This document shows positions 8,905 to 19,215 of a DNA stretch of 64,000 nucleotides, in pieces. Source of the stretch: Auriscalpium vulgare (lineage: Eukaryota > Basidiomycota > Agaricomycetes > Russulales > Auriscalpiaceae); the NCBI GenBank assembly GCA_019915015.1, contig JAHBBC010000014.1:558001-622000 (forward strand), read 5' to 3'. The first letter of the stretch is position 1, and each line of letters opens with the position of its first letter. The position numbers were made by a program, and so were the translations under genes. The notes under the pieces are model-generated. The model was not told the DNA's origin, made no database searches, and saw nothing but the letters and a program-made list of their open reading frames with translations.

Positions 8905-11900
8905 TCAGGCGACACTACCGTCTTCCGCGCTGTTACTCGCTGTGTCCGACGCGTCGCTGTCTATGCTGCGTGATTCCTGTGCTTGGGCGTCGGAGCCAGG
9001 CTGCCCGAGAAGCTCGTTTAGTCGTCGGGCGGGTATGTCGATGAACTCCGGTAGCGGAGGAAGCGTGATGTGTGGTCGCGCGAAGTACGGAATGACGCGA
9101 AACTCCGCAGTGGGCCTGTCGAAGACCGCCCCGTGCATATCACACAGGACGTACGGTCCACCGCGTCGCCGCCCAATTACGATGAACGGACCGTCGTAGC
9201 GAGGCAGCATCTTGCGGTCGAGTGATTTCTCGAACTGCGTGAAACGTACCAGGACAAGGTCGCCTCGTTGGAAGCCGTAGTTCTTGATCGACGCTTCGTG
9301 GTCGCGCTCGAAAATCAGCGCATCATGCCGCCGCTTGTCAAACACTTTCGAGTGGAGCGTACGGAGCTGGGTGCGGCGCTTCTGAAGTGCGACAGCCCGT
9401 CGCGCGATTAAATCCGTCGTCGACAGTATTGAGTCAGGCGGTGGTAGGAGATACGTCGCCTCTACGATATCGAGGGGCATCAATGCCTGCGTGCCAGTCG
9501 CCGCGAAGTAGGGGGAGCAGCCCATACGCCTGCGCGTTGTGATCCTGTCCGCCCAGAATACCGAGTGTGCGACCGTGGCCCACTTGCTCGCGTCACCGTC
9601 GGCGGCCTTGTACAGGGCCTGTCGGACGTCGAAATGCGATCGCTCTACGATTCCGTTGGATCGCGAGTTATAGCCTGAGATGCGGATGTGCTGCACGCCG
9701 TAATCTTCCTCGAGGTGCTTCATCGCTGCTAGGTACGGCGTCCCGTTATCCGTTACGATTTCCCGGAGCGCTCCCCAGCGACAGAGTACGTCCTCGAATA
9801 TCCATCGCGCGAGCGACTTGGCATTTTCCTGACGCAGCATGCGCCACTCTGGGAAATGCGAGACCGAGCACCTGCCTTGTACGATGTATTTGAAACCTCG
9901 CGAAGCCGGCATGTGCATGGTATCAGCGTACATCTTGGCGAACAGCGGCGCCGGGGTCGCGACCGTTGGGGGAATGAGCACGTGCTTCACCTGTCGCACT
10001 TGACAAATGTGGCACGATCGGACAAACCACGCGACGTCGCGGTCCATGTAGGGCCACCAGAAGCGTTCGAGGAGAAACATCTTGGTCGGGTACGCGCCGC
10101 GATGGCCGACGTCGTCGTGGCACGCTTTTAAAGCCCCTATGCGGCGTTCCGGTGCTAAAACGAGCTGGTGGCGCCCCTGCGGCTCCTTGCGAAAGAGACT
10201 CGTGCCATCGAGGAAGAACTCAGTGCAGTACCTTAGGAACGTCGCATACTCTTGGTCGGCGAGGCCCTCCGGTCGTTGGAGCGTGTTGTGCCATTCCCGC
10301 ACTCGAACGAGTCGCTCGTCGGCCTGCTGCGCCTTGATGTCGCGGTCAACGGCGTCGTACGACAACTCTGTCGGAGCTGCCTGGGTGACGAACGTTGCGA
10401 TCGCGGCCCTTGGTTGGTCGCGCGGATCCCCCGACCGTGGCCTTGTACTGCGCGGTACGTATGCGTTCACGAGGTGAATGAAGCCATACATTGCGTCGAC
10501 CCAATCCTCGAACCCGTCGTGCTCATTCTCTGCCACGTCGCCCGGTTGGCGCCTTCGTCGCGACATCCCGTCAGGCCCATGAAACAGGCCGGGCACGTGA
10601 ACTAGGACGAAATGGAACATTAAAATGGCAATAATCCACCGATTCATGCTGGCTGAGGGTTCAATATCGGGGTTGTCGAGCATGCCCTTAATGTAGCGTG
10701 CGTCGACTTCCACGACCATGTTCCGCACTCCGATGAGATATATCTTCAGCGCGCGGAGCGCCCGAAACAGGCCGTATAATTCTAACTTTGGTTGCGAAAA
10801 ACGCGCCTCGCGATCGTTCAACGCGATGGACCCAAACCGTGCGTACCGACGCTTCTTGCGACTCTTCGGATCGTCGGCGTCAGCCTGGCACAGCAAGAAC
10901 CCGACCGCAATAGGAGACGTATCGACCGCGAGGATAACCGGTTTGCCCGACTGATAGTCGATCGGTTTCAGGGCTGGCGACTCCAGCAACGCGCTTTTGA
11001 GATCTTCCATAGCTGCTAATTGTTCCGCTCCGAATTCGAATGGCACATCTTTCCTCGTAAGGTGCGTGAGCGCATGCGCGCGATGTGCGAAATGGTGGAT
11101 GAAGATCCTCAGCACCCCGACCGTCCCGAGGAACGCCCGCACATCGGACAGGTCTTGACATGGCCCCCAATTCACAATCTTAGCCACCCGTTGTTCGTCG
11201 GGGATCCGCCCGTCCCTCGTGCAGCGGTGTCCGACCACGACAATTTCGGGCGCGCACAAAATAGTCTTCCAACCCGAAAACGTCCCGCCCGAATAACCCA
11301 TGCGCTGTACGACGCGGTTGAGATTCTGAAAGTGTTCCCAGACAAATCGGCGGATGCCCTCGTTGTCAGCGATTGTCTCGTACTTCCCCTGGTCGTCCTT
11401 GTATTCGCTCGCGGGGCCCTTGACCGGTACGTCATCAATAAACGGTATCGTGACGTGGGGAATTTCCGGCCTCAGGATATGTGTGACGTCGTCGTGGAAG
11501 ATAGGCACTGAATTCGTCCAGCCCATCGGTAGTGTTACCAACCGCAGCGCGCCGTAAGGGGTCTGGAACGTAGTGAGGTCGCGCGACGCTGGGTCCAATG
11601 CTCGCTCGTCGTATCCGACGTACAGATCCAGCATCGCGCCGCAAGCCCGACCCGCGAATTGCTCGGCCAGTTGGTCGGTAAACGGGGGCACACCGGAATG
11701 AGCTATCGTGACGGCGTTTAACGGCTCCAGGCTGTGCACTATGCGCAGGCTCGTTCCATCCTTTTTGACCACGCAGAACCACCGCGACCTATACGACGAA
11801 TTGGATGGTTCGTAGACGTTCGCGGCCAACTTCCGACTGATTTGTTCCATGACTTGGTCGTAGATTCCCGGCGGGATCGGTATGTTGCGTTGTACCCATG

Positions 11901-12564
11901 GCGTGTGCGGTACGACGGGTATCGTGACCGGCGGAAAGAAATCTTCGCGGAAGTGGCCTCGCTCGCTGTCGTCCCACGCGAACGCACCGTTGTGCTCGCA
12001 CATAAAATGGTGCATCAGCTTGCGTTCCTCCTTCCACAAGAAGTCCCCCTCGTGAACTACGTCGAATTGGTCGCGGCGCTCCTCGGTGTAACGCCCCGTC
12101 GGCCGGAAGTCAGGGGGCTTCGTTGGTAACTTGGGTAGTGTCGCTAGCGGGTCGCCTCGTATGTCGCGTATGATTCTGAACTGCCCAGGCAAGTCGGCTA
12201 GTACTGGCTTCACTTTTAGGTGGGCTGGCTTATACTTTTTCTTGGTCGCTGCGAAAACTGCGCGTGCCCGCGCGCTGCTTGGCAGCGACTTACAGTCGCG
12301 AAATTCCTGTTCGCCTGCGAACGATGGCACCCCGGCTGGGGCGAGAAAGAAAACGGGCGCCGATGGAACGTCTAAAGTCGCGTCGGTCGGCCGATCAAAT
12401 ATTGGAGGGGTAGATTCTGGGAGATCGCAAAATGCTAAATAGGTTGCTCGTAACTCTTCCGGAGAACTAGAGGAGTCGAAGGGGACCACGGCTTCCACGG
12501 AAATAGGATCGGCGGCGTCGCCCGTGAACTCGAGGACGAGCGCCACTTCCGCCTGGTCGTCCAA
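8905..12564 (-). CDS. pol: Retrotransposon pol: reverse transcriptase, RNase H, integrase
   Basis: A 1219-codon open stretch encodes the enzymes that copy and integrate the element. Numbered from the TTG codon at 12564: reverse transcriptase about 190-440 with the active-site FIDD at 375-378 (variant of YxDD); RNase H from Asp548 (AVDTSP); integrase zinc finger HHCC about 805-850 (ending CHICQVRQ); integrase catalytic D881, D939 (TDNGT) and E974 (GIVERS), 34 residues between the last two; a GPF/Y-like module about 1120-1140. I saw no chromodomain. There is no ATG near the start. The frame continues open upstream into the end of gag, in the -1 frame, so expression is probably by -1 frameshifting from gag. 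TTTT at the gag end is a possible slip site but not a classic heptamer. Confidence 0.93.
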   Translation of the reverse strand: MDDQAEVALVLEFTGDAADPISVEAVVPFDSSSSPEELRATYLAFCDLPESTPPIFDRPTDATLDVPSAPVFFLAPAGVPSFAGEQEFRDCKSLPSSARARAVFAATKKKYKPAHLKVKPVLADLPGQFRIIRDIRGDPLATLPKLPTKPPDFRPTGRYTEERRDQFDVVHEGDFLWKEERKLMHHFMCEHNGAFAWDDSERGHFREDFFPPVTIPVVPHTPWVQRNIPIPPGIYDQVMEQISRKLAANVYEPSNSSYRSRWFCVVKKDGTSLRIVHSLEPLNAVTIAHSGVPPFTDQLAEQFAGRACGAMLDLYVGYDERALDPASRDLTTFQTPYGALRLVTLPMGWTNSVPIFHDDVTHILRPEIPHVTIPFIDDVPVKGPASEYKDDQGKYETIADNEGIRRFVWEHFQNLNRVVQRMGYSGGTFSGWKTILCAPEIVVVGHRCTRDGRIPDEQRVAKIVNWGPCQDLSDVRAFLGTVGVLRIFIHHFAHRAHALTHLTRKDVPFEFGAEQLAAMEDLKSALLESPALKPIDYQSGKPVILAVDTSPIAVGFLLCQADADDPKSRKKRRYARFGSIALNDREARFSQPKLELYGLFRALRALKIYLIGVRNMVVEVDARYIKGMLDNPDIEPSASMNRWIIAILMFHFVLVHVPGLFHGPDGMSRRRRQPGDVAENEHDGFEDWVDAMYGFIHLVNAYVPRSTRPRSGDPRDQPRAAIATFVTQAAPTELSYDAVDRDIKAQQADERLVRVREWHNTLQRPEGLADQEYATFLRYCTEFFLDGTSLFRKEPQGRHQLVLAPERRIGALKACHDDVGHRGAYPTKMFLLERFWWPYMDRDVAWFVRSCHICQVRQVKHVLIPPTVATPAPLFAKMYADTMHMPASRGFKYIVQGRCSVSHFPEWRMLRQENAKSLARWIFEDVLCRWGALREIVTDNGTPYLAAMKHLEEDYGVQHIRISGYNSRSNGIVERSHFDVRQALYKAADGDASKWATVAHSVFWADRITTRRRMGCSPYFAATGTQALMPLDIVEATYLLPPPDSILSTTDLIARRAVALQKRRTQLRTLHSKVFDKRRHDALIFERDHEASIKNYGFQRGDLVLVRFTQFEKSLDRKMLPRYDGPFIVIGRRRGGPYVLCDMHGAVFDRPTAEFRVIPYFARPHITLPPLPEFIDIPARRLNELLGQPGSDAQAQESRSIDSDASDTASNSAEDGSVA

Positions 12565-12572
12565 CGACGCCT

Positions 12573-15500
12573 CTAGAGCCGAAAATCCCTGCGCTCGCCG
12601 GCGCTCTGAACGATGCGACGCGAGCCTCGCTCTACTGTCGGGACGGTCGCCGTCGCTTGAGTGTTGGGATCGGTGATCGTGACGGTCTGTCGCTCATCGA
12701 CAAAGTTGCGGACTATACTCCCAGTGAGGACGTCGAAGGGCCTCCCTAGCAGGATGTCGTAGGCCGGAGAACGTATGACGTGTATCTGTACGTAGAGCGT
12801 GATGTCGCCTAGCTTTAGCGCTACGTTGCGGGCTAGCCCGAGGGATTTGTCAATCGAGCCGTTGGCGGAAAGCATGTCCAGTGTGATCGCGGGATCATAT
12901 GCCAGGCCGAGAAAATGACAAACGTCTTCGGACATGGAGATGACCTGCGACCCTGGATCCAGGATAGCCTCAATGTGCGCTTGGTTATCCACCAAGGGCA
13001 GGACCGCTCGCAATGCCGATGACTCTTTTGCGACCACCAGCGGGGCCGGTTTCTCGGCCGAGGCACTCATCAACGTCAGCATCGGGTCGGAGAGCACCAG
13101 CGACCCGCGAGGCGGCACCGCTGGCTGGCTCTGTATGGCCTGCAAGAACGACGACGGCATGTGCGAGGTGTATCCCCGCGCTCGATCTCTCTCCTGCTCG
13201 CGCTCTTCCTCGTACAAGTCGCCGGGTAGGTCCGACCACTCCTTGGTAGGCCCTTCCCCTTCCGCTACGACCGTGTGTAGGACCGCTACTGGGGAGTCCC
13301 CGCTGGACAGTACCGGGGCCGCTATGCGTCGCGGGGTGATAGCGTATCGCAACTGGGAACGTACTTCTGGCGCCAGCGACAGTAACTCGCTCTGTGTCAG
13401 AGTGACGGAAGTCTCCATCGCGCGGCCGTAGACTTCCTTCGCGACTTCCTCACTATGGATGGGCGTGTCCTTGGTATAGGCGGCGACTGGTTTCTTCCCT
13501 TTGTCTGGTCGGGACGCGTCCCCGACGGGTATGTAGGTTGCGTCGGGTACGGAGGCGAAAGGATGGATGGGTTCCGGCTCTATCTCCTCGGGGTCCTTCT
13601 CGACTGTCGGCTCACCCTCGCTCTCTTCCATCGCCGCTTCCGCATCCTCTGGACCTTCGGGCACCGCGAACGTAACCTTCGGCCGCTTGGCCGTGAATTT
13701 CGACGGAGATATGACCACCTCAGGGACTAGCCTCTTGGATCGCACTCTCTCCCCGGGCAGCGGACCGATTGGTGGCGGTAACTCTCCGTTGCGAATCGCT
13801 GCCTCCCTTCGGGCCCGGCCGGCGTTCCTCTGCTCCTTCATGAGGGTTAATACCGCCATCTCTTGACGCAACTCCTCGAGTCGCTCGTCGTCCGTCAACG
13901 GCGGGATTAACTGGATGAGCCCGGCGACCGGCTGGTCGCGCGCAGGTCGGAGCGGGTAGTCGGTGACGGCGATGGGACCTGTCGATGCCAACATCATTGT
14001 TTCCGTCGCGTTGCCCGCGACTCTGGCCGCGACGTCGGCGCGCAGCCCGGACGGGTCCGTGCGATAATATTCGTCTACCCTCGCTTGAATCGGGCCTAGC
14101 CCAAATGGCACTGGCCTGCCGTTCTTGAGTACCACCTGGTTCATCTCGTTGCGTACCACCCGCCCCGTCGCTATGTAGTCTTGCAGGACGAGGCATTCGC
14201 GGATGAAGTGCTCGGGACCGTTGCAGAACGAGCACCTGGCGCCATCCTGTCCCGGGGCCGGGCGAGGACGATCGAAACGAGCGGCCGACGCCATCATCGG
14301 GCCCGGTGGCCCGCGCGTGTACGCCGACGGCTGCGGGCCTGCGTTACTCATCCCCATCGCATCGGCTCTCCCCGCGCTATACGCTTTCGCGATCTGCTCG
14401 GCCGCCTTCTCCATCAGAGCGGCAAACTGTTCGACCTTGATCGCCGGTTCTTCCGCCTTGACGGCCACGGGTTGGGACAAGTCGGCCAGACCCGCGGGGA
14501 CGCTGAGCCCTGCCGATCGCGGGGTGCTCGACGTGCCGTGCAGCACGTACCGCGCCGCTTCCACTATTTGGTCCATCGGGTACGGGCCGTCGCGATCGTG
14601 GTCGGGATACTTCAGCTGCAGCCGCTGCTCTATCCTATCTTGCAGTCCCTTCTGGAATCCACGCAAGAAAGTGTAGTCGCGGTCGCGCTCGGAGATCCGC
14701 TGCCGCCCTATAAGAAACTGGGAGATCGCGTAGAAACCGCGATAGTATTCCCCAACGTCGCCGATGGTCGTGATGCCTCGGCGGGCTGTCTCGGCGACGA
14801 GCTGATCGAGGTCGCCCATCGTGTATTTGCGCTCCTCTTCCGCTCCGGGGTATAGCGCTATGATCGCGGTCACGAACTCTTCGAACGTCGCATTGCCCGC
14901 GTACTGGGGTCGGCTTTGCCACTGGTCTGCTGTAAGGACGTCCAGGTATCGCGTGGCGTGCTCCTTCTTCTCCTGGTCCTGGCCGTCCTCGATACCCGCC
15001 CGCGTGAACAAGTGCCTCAACTCCGCGAAATAGCGTTGCAGCTCGCGCGGCTTAAGATTGTCGAACTTAGGGGCTTGGCGGTCGCCACGGGTAGGCATCG
15101 GAGTGGCCATGGTCGTGCGACGGGGTAAACGCGATAACGGAGTACTGGATTGCGATGTGGGAGAAACTGGTCGGGAAACCTGTGCGGCCGCTCCACGCCC
15201 GTCTCCTGATAAACCTCCGTGCGTTCCGACGTTTCCGCGGTCGGAAGCCAAGCGGTCGCTGTCGGAAGGCACCTGTGCCTCGTCTCGGTCCTCATCCATC
15301 AGCGCAGCCACTTCGGGCTCCGATTCCGACGGGGTAAGCTCCGGCGACGACCATTGTCGCATCGCTCCGCCAGTCAGCAACTCGATCGACGCCTCATTGA
15401 CGTCCAGGAGCTCCTGATGGAGGGACCGTCTACCATCCCAACCGTGCTCCGACTCCTCCGATTGGACAGGGCCTGCCTCCGCGTTTTGATCGCCGGGAGC

Positions 15501-15755
15501 CTCGCCCGCAGCATCCCCGTCGTTCTCGGGTGCTGCGTCCGACCCACCCGATGCCTCGCCGTCGTCGTTTTCGTTGTCGCCCTCGGCGCCTTCAGCGCTG
15601 GAAGTCGCGCGCTCTTCGCCCGACGCCCCACCTTCCGACGATGCGAGGTGTCCTGGCATGGACTCCGCCCGCTGACTGGTCGAGTACTCCGACGGGGCCG
15701 ATCGGGGCGGTGCGCGTCGAGTGGGCTCTACGATAACCCTCGCCTTTGGTGCCAT
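12573..15755 (-). CDS. gag: Retrotransposon gag with CCHC zinc knuckle and aspartic protease
   Basis: 1060 aa from an ATG at 15755, 45 nt after the primer-binding-site end. The N-terminal 200 residues are acidic and low-complexity. About 225-400 resembles the retrotransposon Gag capsid region (LKPRELQRYFAELRHLF...). C508-x2-C-x4-H-x4-C521 is the nucleocapsid zinc knuckle that binds genomic RNA. A retropepsin-like domain sits near the C-terminus with DPGS at 933-936 in place of the usual DTG/DSG, followed by the ILLGRP flap-distal motif near 1010. So protease is fused to gag, and pol follows in the -1 frame. The frame is intact. Confidence 0.9.
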   Translation of the reverse strand: MAPKARVIVEPTRRAPPRSAPSEYSTSQRAESMPGHLASSEGGASGEERATSSAEGAEGDNENDDGEASGGSDAAPENDGDAAGEAPGDQNAEAGPVQSEESEHGWDGRRSLHQELLDVNEASIELLTGGAMRQWSSPELTPSESEPEVAALMDEDRDEAQVPSDSDRLASDRGNVGTHGGLSGDGRGAAAQVSRPVSPTSQSSTPLSRLPRRTTMATPMPTRGDRQAPKFDNLKPRELQRYFAELRHLFTRAGIEDGQDQEKKEHATRYLDVLTADQWQSRPQYAGNATFEEFVTAIIALYPGAEEERKYTMGDLDQLVAETARRGITTIGDVGEYYRGFYAISQFLIGRQRISERDRDYTFLRGFQKGLQDRIEQRLQLKYPDHDRDGPYPMDQIVEAARYVLHGTSSTPRSAGLSVPAGLADLSQPVAVKAEEPAIKVEQFAALMEKAAEQIAKAYSAGRADAMGMSNAGPQPSAYTRGPPGPMMASAARFDRPRPAPGQDGARCSFCNGPEHFIRECLVLQDYIATGRVVRNEMNQVVLKNGRPVPFGLGPIQARVDEYYRTDPSGLRADVAARVAGNATETMMLASTGPIAVTDYPLRPARDQPVAGLIQLIPPLTDDERLEELRQEMAVLTLMKEQRNAGRARREAAIRNGELPPPIGPLPGERVRSKRLVPEVVISPSKFTAKRPKVTFAVPEGPEDAEAAMEESEGEPTVEKDPEEIEPEPIHPFASVPDATYIPVGDASRPDKGKKPVAAYTKDTPIHSEEVAKEVYGRAMETSVTLTQSELLSLAPEVRSQLRYAITPRRIAAPVLSSGDSPVAVLHTVVAEGEGPTKEWSDLPGDLYEEEREQERDRARGYTSHMPSSFLQAIQSQPAVPPRGSLVLSDPMLTLMSASAEKPAPLVVAKESSALRAVLPLVDNQAHIEAILDPGSQVISMSEDVCHFLGLAYDPAITLDMLSANGSIDKSLGLARNVALKLGDITLYVQIHVIRSPAYDILLGRPFDVLTGSIVRNFVDERQTVTITDPNTQATATVPTVERGSRRIVQSAGERRDFRL

Positions 15756-15780
15756 CGGGTTGCTGAGCGGTTGACACTAG

Positions 15781-15800
15781 CCCCCTCGCGGTGGGCTCCA
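15781..15800 (-). promoter_or_regulatory. Primer-binding site
   Basis: In element sense TGGAGCCCACCGCGAGGGGG begins 4 nt after the 5' LTR. The plus-strand complement ends in CCA, as the 3' end of a priming tRNA would. I could not name the tRNA from memory. Confidence 0.65.
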
Positions 15801-15804
15801 CAAA

Positions 15805-16653
15805 TGATGAGATGAACCCTGGGGGAGGCCCCGGGAACGTCGATAGAAATGGAGGGAGCGAGCAGCCAACCGCTGGCCCAAGAGGTAGTGGGTCGGAGGA
15901 AGAAACCCAAGATCGCGACCGTGCCCCGAACAAACCACCCAGGACCCCGCGGGTCCTGCCCTCGTCCTGCGGCTCTCTCTCTCTCGCTCTCTCCGCTCCC
16001 GTCCGACCGTCGCACGTTGCGTCTCTTCCCACACTATTCGGTGCGACCCTCCCGTCTGTCGCCGCCGGTCCGTCCTAGTTGCGGAGTCGCCCTTGCCGTC
16101 CGACCGTCCGACCTGTGTCCCCGCGCTTGTACCGTCCGAGTCGCTATCCTGGAATATAAACGTCAGTCATAAAACCTACCACACTGTATCACTCCAGTCT
16201 GTGGTTGAGTCGGGGCAGCGTAGCCCGTGGTATCGCAAAGGTGGCGCGACCCGGATGTCGCTACGACTTCCTGGTTTAAGGCATCGTGTCGGGCTGGTCT
16301 GGCGGTATCGCGTCGTGCGGTGCTCTCTGTGAAGCAGGAACGAAAGGTGTAGTCTCGGGTGTAGGCCCAAGGTCCAAAAGTGTCCCTACAACAAGTCGAA
16401 TCGCGTCTATATACCGCTGCTTCGTCAGCTCTTCCCACGCGTCTGCGCTCCTACGCGTCCTACCAAGTTCCGCGCCCGACCGTTCCGACTCCCTACCTCG
16501 GCTCTCCGACTCCTCCCCAGACGCTCGCTCGCTTTGTGCTGTCCCGTGGTCGTGCCGGTGCCGCGACGCCTGTGGGGCGTCTCGGGGGTGTGTGTCTTGG
16601 TGTAGCGGTGTGATTGGTCCTTTTCGGTGCCTGTAGCGCTGCGGGTCCCATCA
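15805..16653 (-). repeat. LTR of copy A (5' LTR in element sense)
   Basis: 849 bp, the same length and termini as the LTR at 2219; the translated stretches on both strands agree throughout. Its TATATA is at 16408-16413. In element sense it should carry the promoter of the genomic RNA, with a leader of about 600 nt before gag. Confidence 0.95.
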
Positions 16654-16831
16654 TCGCGAGCGTGGGATTGTATATGTGCTGTCAGAGTGGAAAGTTGAAC
16701 TACCACGAGCAGCCGAGACACTGCTGAGAAGCCGACGTCAGCATCGCCAAAGAATTGCCTGCATATATGCGCTTACCTAGACGTCTGGGGCTTCGAGGCA
16801 GAGTACTAGTGATGGGAGCTGGAATTGTCGT

Positions 16832-16980
16832 CAGTCGTACGCGAGATTGTGAGTGTGCGAGGGGACTCGCCTGCAGAGCTTAGCAATCGAAGAGAGACCC
16901 GGTCGGCAGTCGTGGCACGCGAGATTGTGAGTGCGAGGGGACTTGCCTGCAGAGCTTAGCAATCAAAGATAAACCAGCTG
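16832..16980. repeat. Two-unit tandem duplication of about 75 bp
   Basis: Unit 1 16832-16906 and unit 2 16907-16980 share CGCGAGATTGTGAGTG, GCGAGGGGACT, GCCTGCAGAGCTTAGCAATC and CAGTCGT with few changes. Non-coding; it lies just downstream of copy A. Confidence 0.75.
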
Positions 16981-18600
16981 CAGACATGAGATCAGGCAGC
17001 GGAGACACGGGCAGATGGGTCCTTGCGGGATGAGGGAGGGAGGGAAGGGGCATTGAGACAGCGAATGCGCTCCACGGTCTTATGTATACGTGAGGAGCGG
17101 AGTTTAAAAGCGCGACGCGACGCGTCTTGCCCTTCACATCGCCCAAGTCCTACTTCGCACGCCCCTACACCCGCGTCCCACCCAAACTGTCCCTCATGCC
17201 TGCCAAACAGGCTGCCGACGCTTTACTCGCTCCGCCGCTCGGTTTTTTCTTCCGCCTTGCAACTTCCTCTCTCGGCAGAAAATAGCAGCAACTCGCACTG
17301 GGCCATCCGAAAAGCTCGACCCAGTCGCAGGAACGATCGCGGAGATTTGACGACAAGGTGTGCCTCGCAACATCGATGTCGCTCTTGTGACTGATTGTCG
17401 TGTCTTGTAGCTATAACTTCACGGTTTCACGCAAGTCCTCGCAGCCTTTTGTTGCAACAATCTCGTCCGCGACTCGAAGTCCGGCGCTGGGGTTGGAAGT
17501 CGCCGAGCTCTGACGTGCGCATTCCGCGCCGCCGGCGCGTCCACAATGCACCGAGCAACGCAATGAGGTGCGCTCAAGGCTTGAGATCCGTGTCAACACT
17601 CTGCTAATATTTGTGCAGCGCTCTCTCGAAACCAGCCAAATTTCGTGACGCTGTCGAGCGTCCGCGCATGCAACATTGTCATCGCCTTACTGTACCCCCG
17701 CCAACTGCGTTGAATAGAGGCGCCTCAGGCTGTGCGAGACAAGCAGCTGTCCAGCCCTGGCCTCGCGCTTGCCGCTACGACACCGCATCAAGACGGCGTG
17801 TCCTGTTCTTTCCGCACTTTTCGCTCGACCACGGCTAGCGCAAGTGGCAGGAGGCCGCGCAGAGCAAATCGCGCGCTAGTGAGAAGGCTGAGGCACCATC
17901 CACGCGTGAATTGGCGCCGCGTGTCCTCGCGCTTGAGCTACACGACGAGGTGCGTCTGCAGCGCGCGCTGTACTTCCTCTACGATCTGCTGACATTCGTC
18001 CTAGTTCACTGTTCTCAGGCATCCGCGGTGCTCGTCGTGCTTTCCACGTCCGTGCGCGCAGCTGTCGCTTCGCCCGTTGTCTGTGGCCAGAGCGCTGACT
18101 TGCGCTGACCACGAGAGACGGGAGCTGCAGAAGACGCTCGAACAAATGTGCGTTGTTTGGCTAGTGAGCGCCATGCGTCGGGCGTCGCGGCGCCGTGTCG
18201 GCTTTGGAGCAGCTGTGGTGCAGGGCAAATCATCTGCTGGTACAGGTTAGTCGTCCTCCAGCACCCCAATGTGTTCTCTGATGAAATGGACGCAGCTCAA
18301 GGGCCCAGACGCGGCTGAAGCCTGAGGCTTCGCCGCGGACCCCTAACACGGGTGCGATTGCGCTGAAGACCGTGACGTTGTTCACCTGGGGCTAGCTTAC
18401 TGTACTCCCACAATGGCCGAGATGCCCAGGAGCACGCAGTGACATGTGGGACGAGCGCAGGAGCCGCTTCAGAGTAAGTAACGCGCTGTTTTCCCAGAAC
18501 CAATGTTTGCTGATGAGCTCCGCTGCAGGTTGCGTGTCTCGGGAGCCAATGCAAGTAATGGACATCAACCATCAAAGGAACGGCGGCGTTGCGATGCCTC
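16981..18600. other. Decayed intergenic DNA with isolated coding-like stretches
   Basis: No intact gene could be built. A TTTAAAAG motif near 17101 followed by an ATG frame at about 17195 (MPAKQAADALLAPPLG, stop after about 30 codons) looks like a dead promoter and exon. A stretch at 17841-18002 reads as a plausible exon (RKWQEAAQSKS...ALYFLYDLL) but is bordered by stops. I could not assign a family. The setting suggests old gene debris. Confidence 0.35.
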
Positions 18601-18689
18601 TGCATGAAGCACGTCGGCTCCTGGCGCTGGCAGGAGCCGAGGACTCACGAGCACGCTAAGCTTGAGCTGCGAGACGTCAAGTATTGTGT

Positions 18690-19215
18690 CCACGGCGGAG
18701 AAGCAGCACGTCGAGGATGTGATCGAGCACCTCACGTTCATGAACATGTGGGACTCTTGAATTGGCGGGGGGAATGGGCGCAGGATCAGCGGCGGGGGCA
18801 GCGCGGGATCAGCGGCGGGGGCGGCGCCGCGTGAGCATCGGTTTGGAGCTCGTGGCGGGCCCGGATGTGCTTTTGCTCGATGAGCCAACGTCGGGTATGT
18901 GGTTTCTCGTGACAACCAGCGGTATGTGTAATGCTGAGTGTCTGCTATATACAGGGCTGGACTTGATCTATGCTGTGAAAGTGGCAGTCCTCCACGCAGT
19001 TGCGCACGATGCTTCGTAGTACGTACCCGAACGCAGTCATCGCCACCATCCCCCATCCAGTAAGTTTGCCATTCTTTTCAGCTCGCACAGTTATTACATC
19101 TCTGAACAGCTCCCGTCTCTGCTAGAGCTTCGACCGCATTTTCCTCCCTGCGCATGGCCACGCGCTGTACGCAGGCCCCGGCGGATTCGCGCCTGCAGAC
19201 CACTTCGCCGCGCAT
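18690..19215 (+). pseudogene. Fragment of an ABCG-type ABC transporter ATP-binding domain
   Basis: Reading across small introns, one sees VIEHLTFMNMWDS, then a TGA stop (18758-18760) where the family has Arg (CGA to TGA is a C-to-T change). Then comes a disturbed signature motif in which a GATCAGCGGCGGGGGC segment is duplicated, then RRVSIGLELVAGPDVLLL and Walker B with D-loop side (LDEPTSG, split by an intron, then LD), and later HALYAGPGG and PADHFA. These are diagnostic of ABCG half-transporters (eye-pigment precursor/ADP1 type). No membrane domain follows. The fragment is dead. Confidence 0.75.

Larger units (their letters stand above)
2219..16653 (-). mobile_element. Complete Ty3/Gypsy-type LTR retrotransposon, copy A, with antisense accessory genes
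   Basis: The element is 14,435 bp, large for a fungal Gypsy element. Its sense strand is the minus strand: 5' LTR 16653-15805, primer-binding site 15800-15781, gag-protease 15755-12573, pol 12564-8905, polypurine tract 3077-3068, 3' LTR 3067-2219. Each LTR is 849 bp with TGATG...CATCA ends, and TCGC flanks both sides (2215-2218, 16654-16657). Domain order PR-RT-RNaseH-IN places it in Metaviridae (Ty3/Gypsy). Between pol and the 3' LTR lie about 5.8 kb carrying three plus-strand, intron-containing genes. No internal frame appears broken, and the two LTRs show no difference in the regions I compared, so it looks young and possibly active. A second copy starts at 51830. Confidence 0.93.

Noticed and set aside
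9005..9250. Possible chromodomain at the integrase C-terminus
   Set aside because: A GPF/Y-like module is present, but the following residues lack the aromatic cage pattern of a chromodomain.
15781..15800. Naming the priming tRNA
   Set aside because: The tRNA end complementary to the site could not be matched from memory to a specific isoacceptor; a search of fungal tRNA 3' ends is needed.
16832..16980. Possible CRISPR-like array
   Set aside because: Only two adjacent imperfect units without spacers in a eukaryotic genome; a simple tandem duplication.
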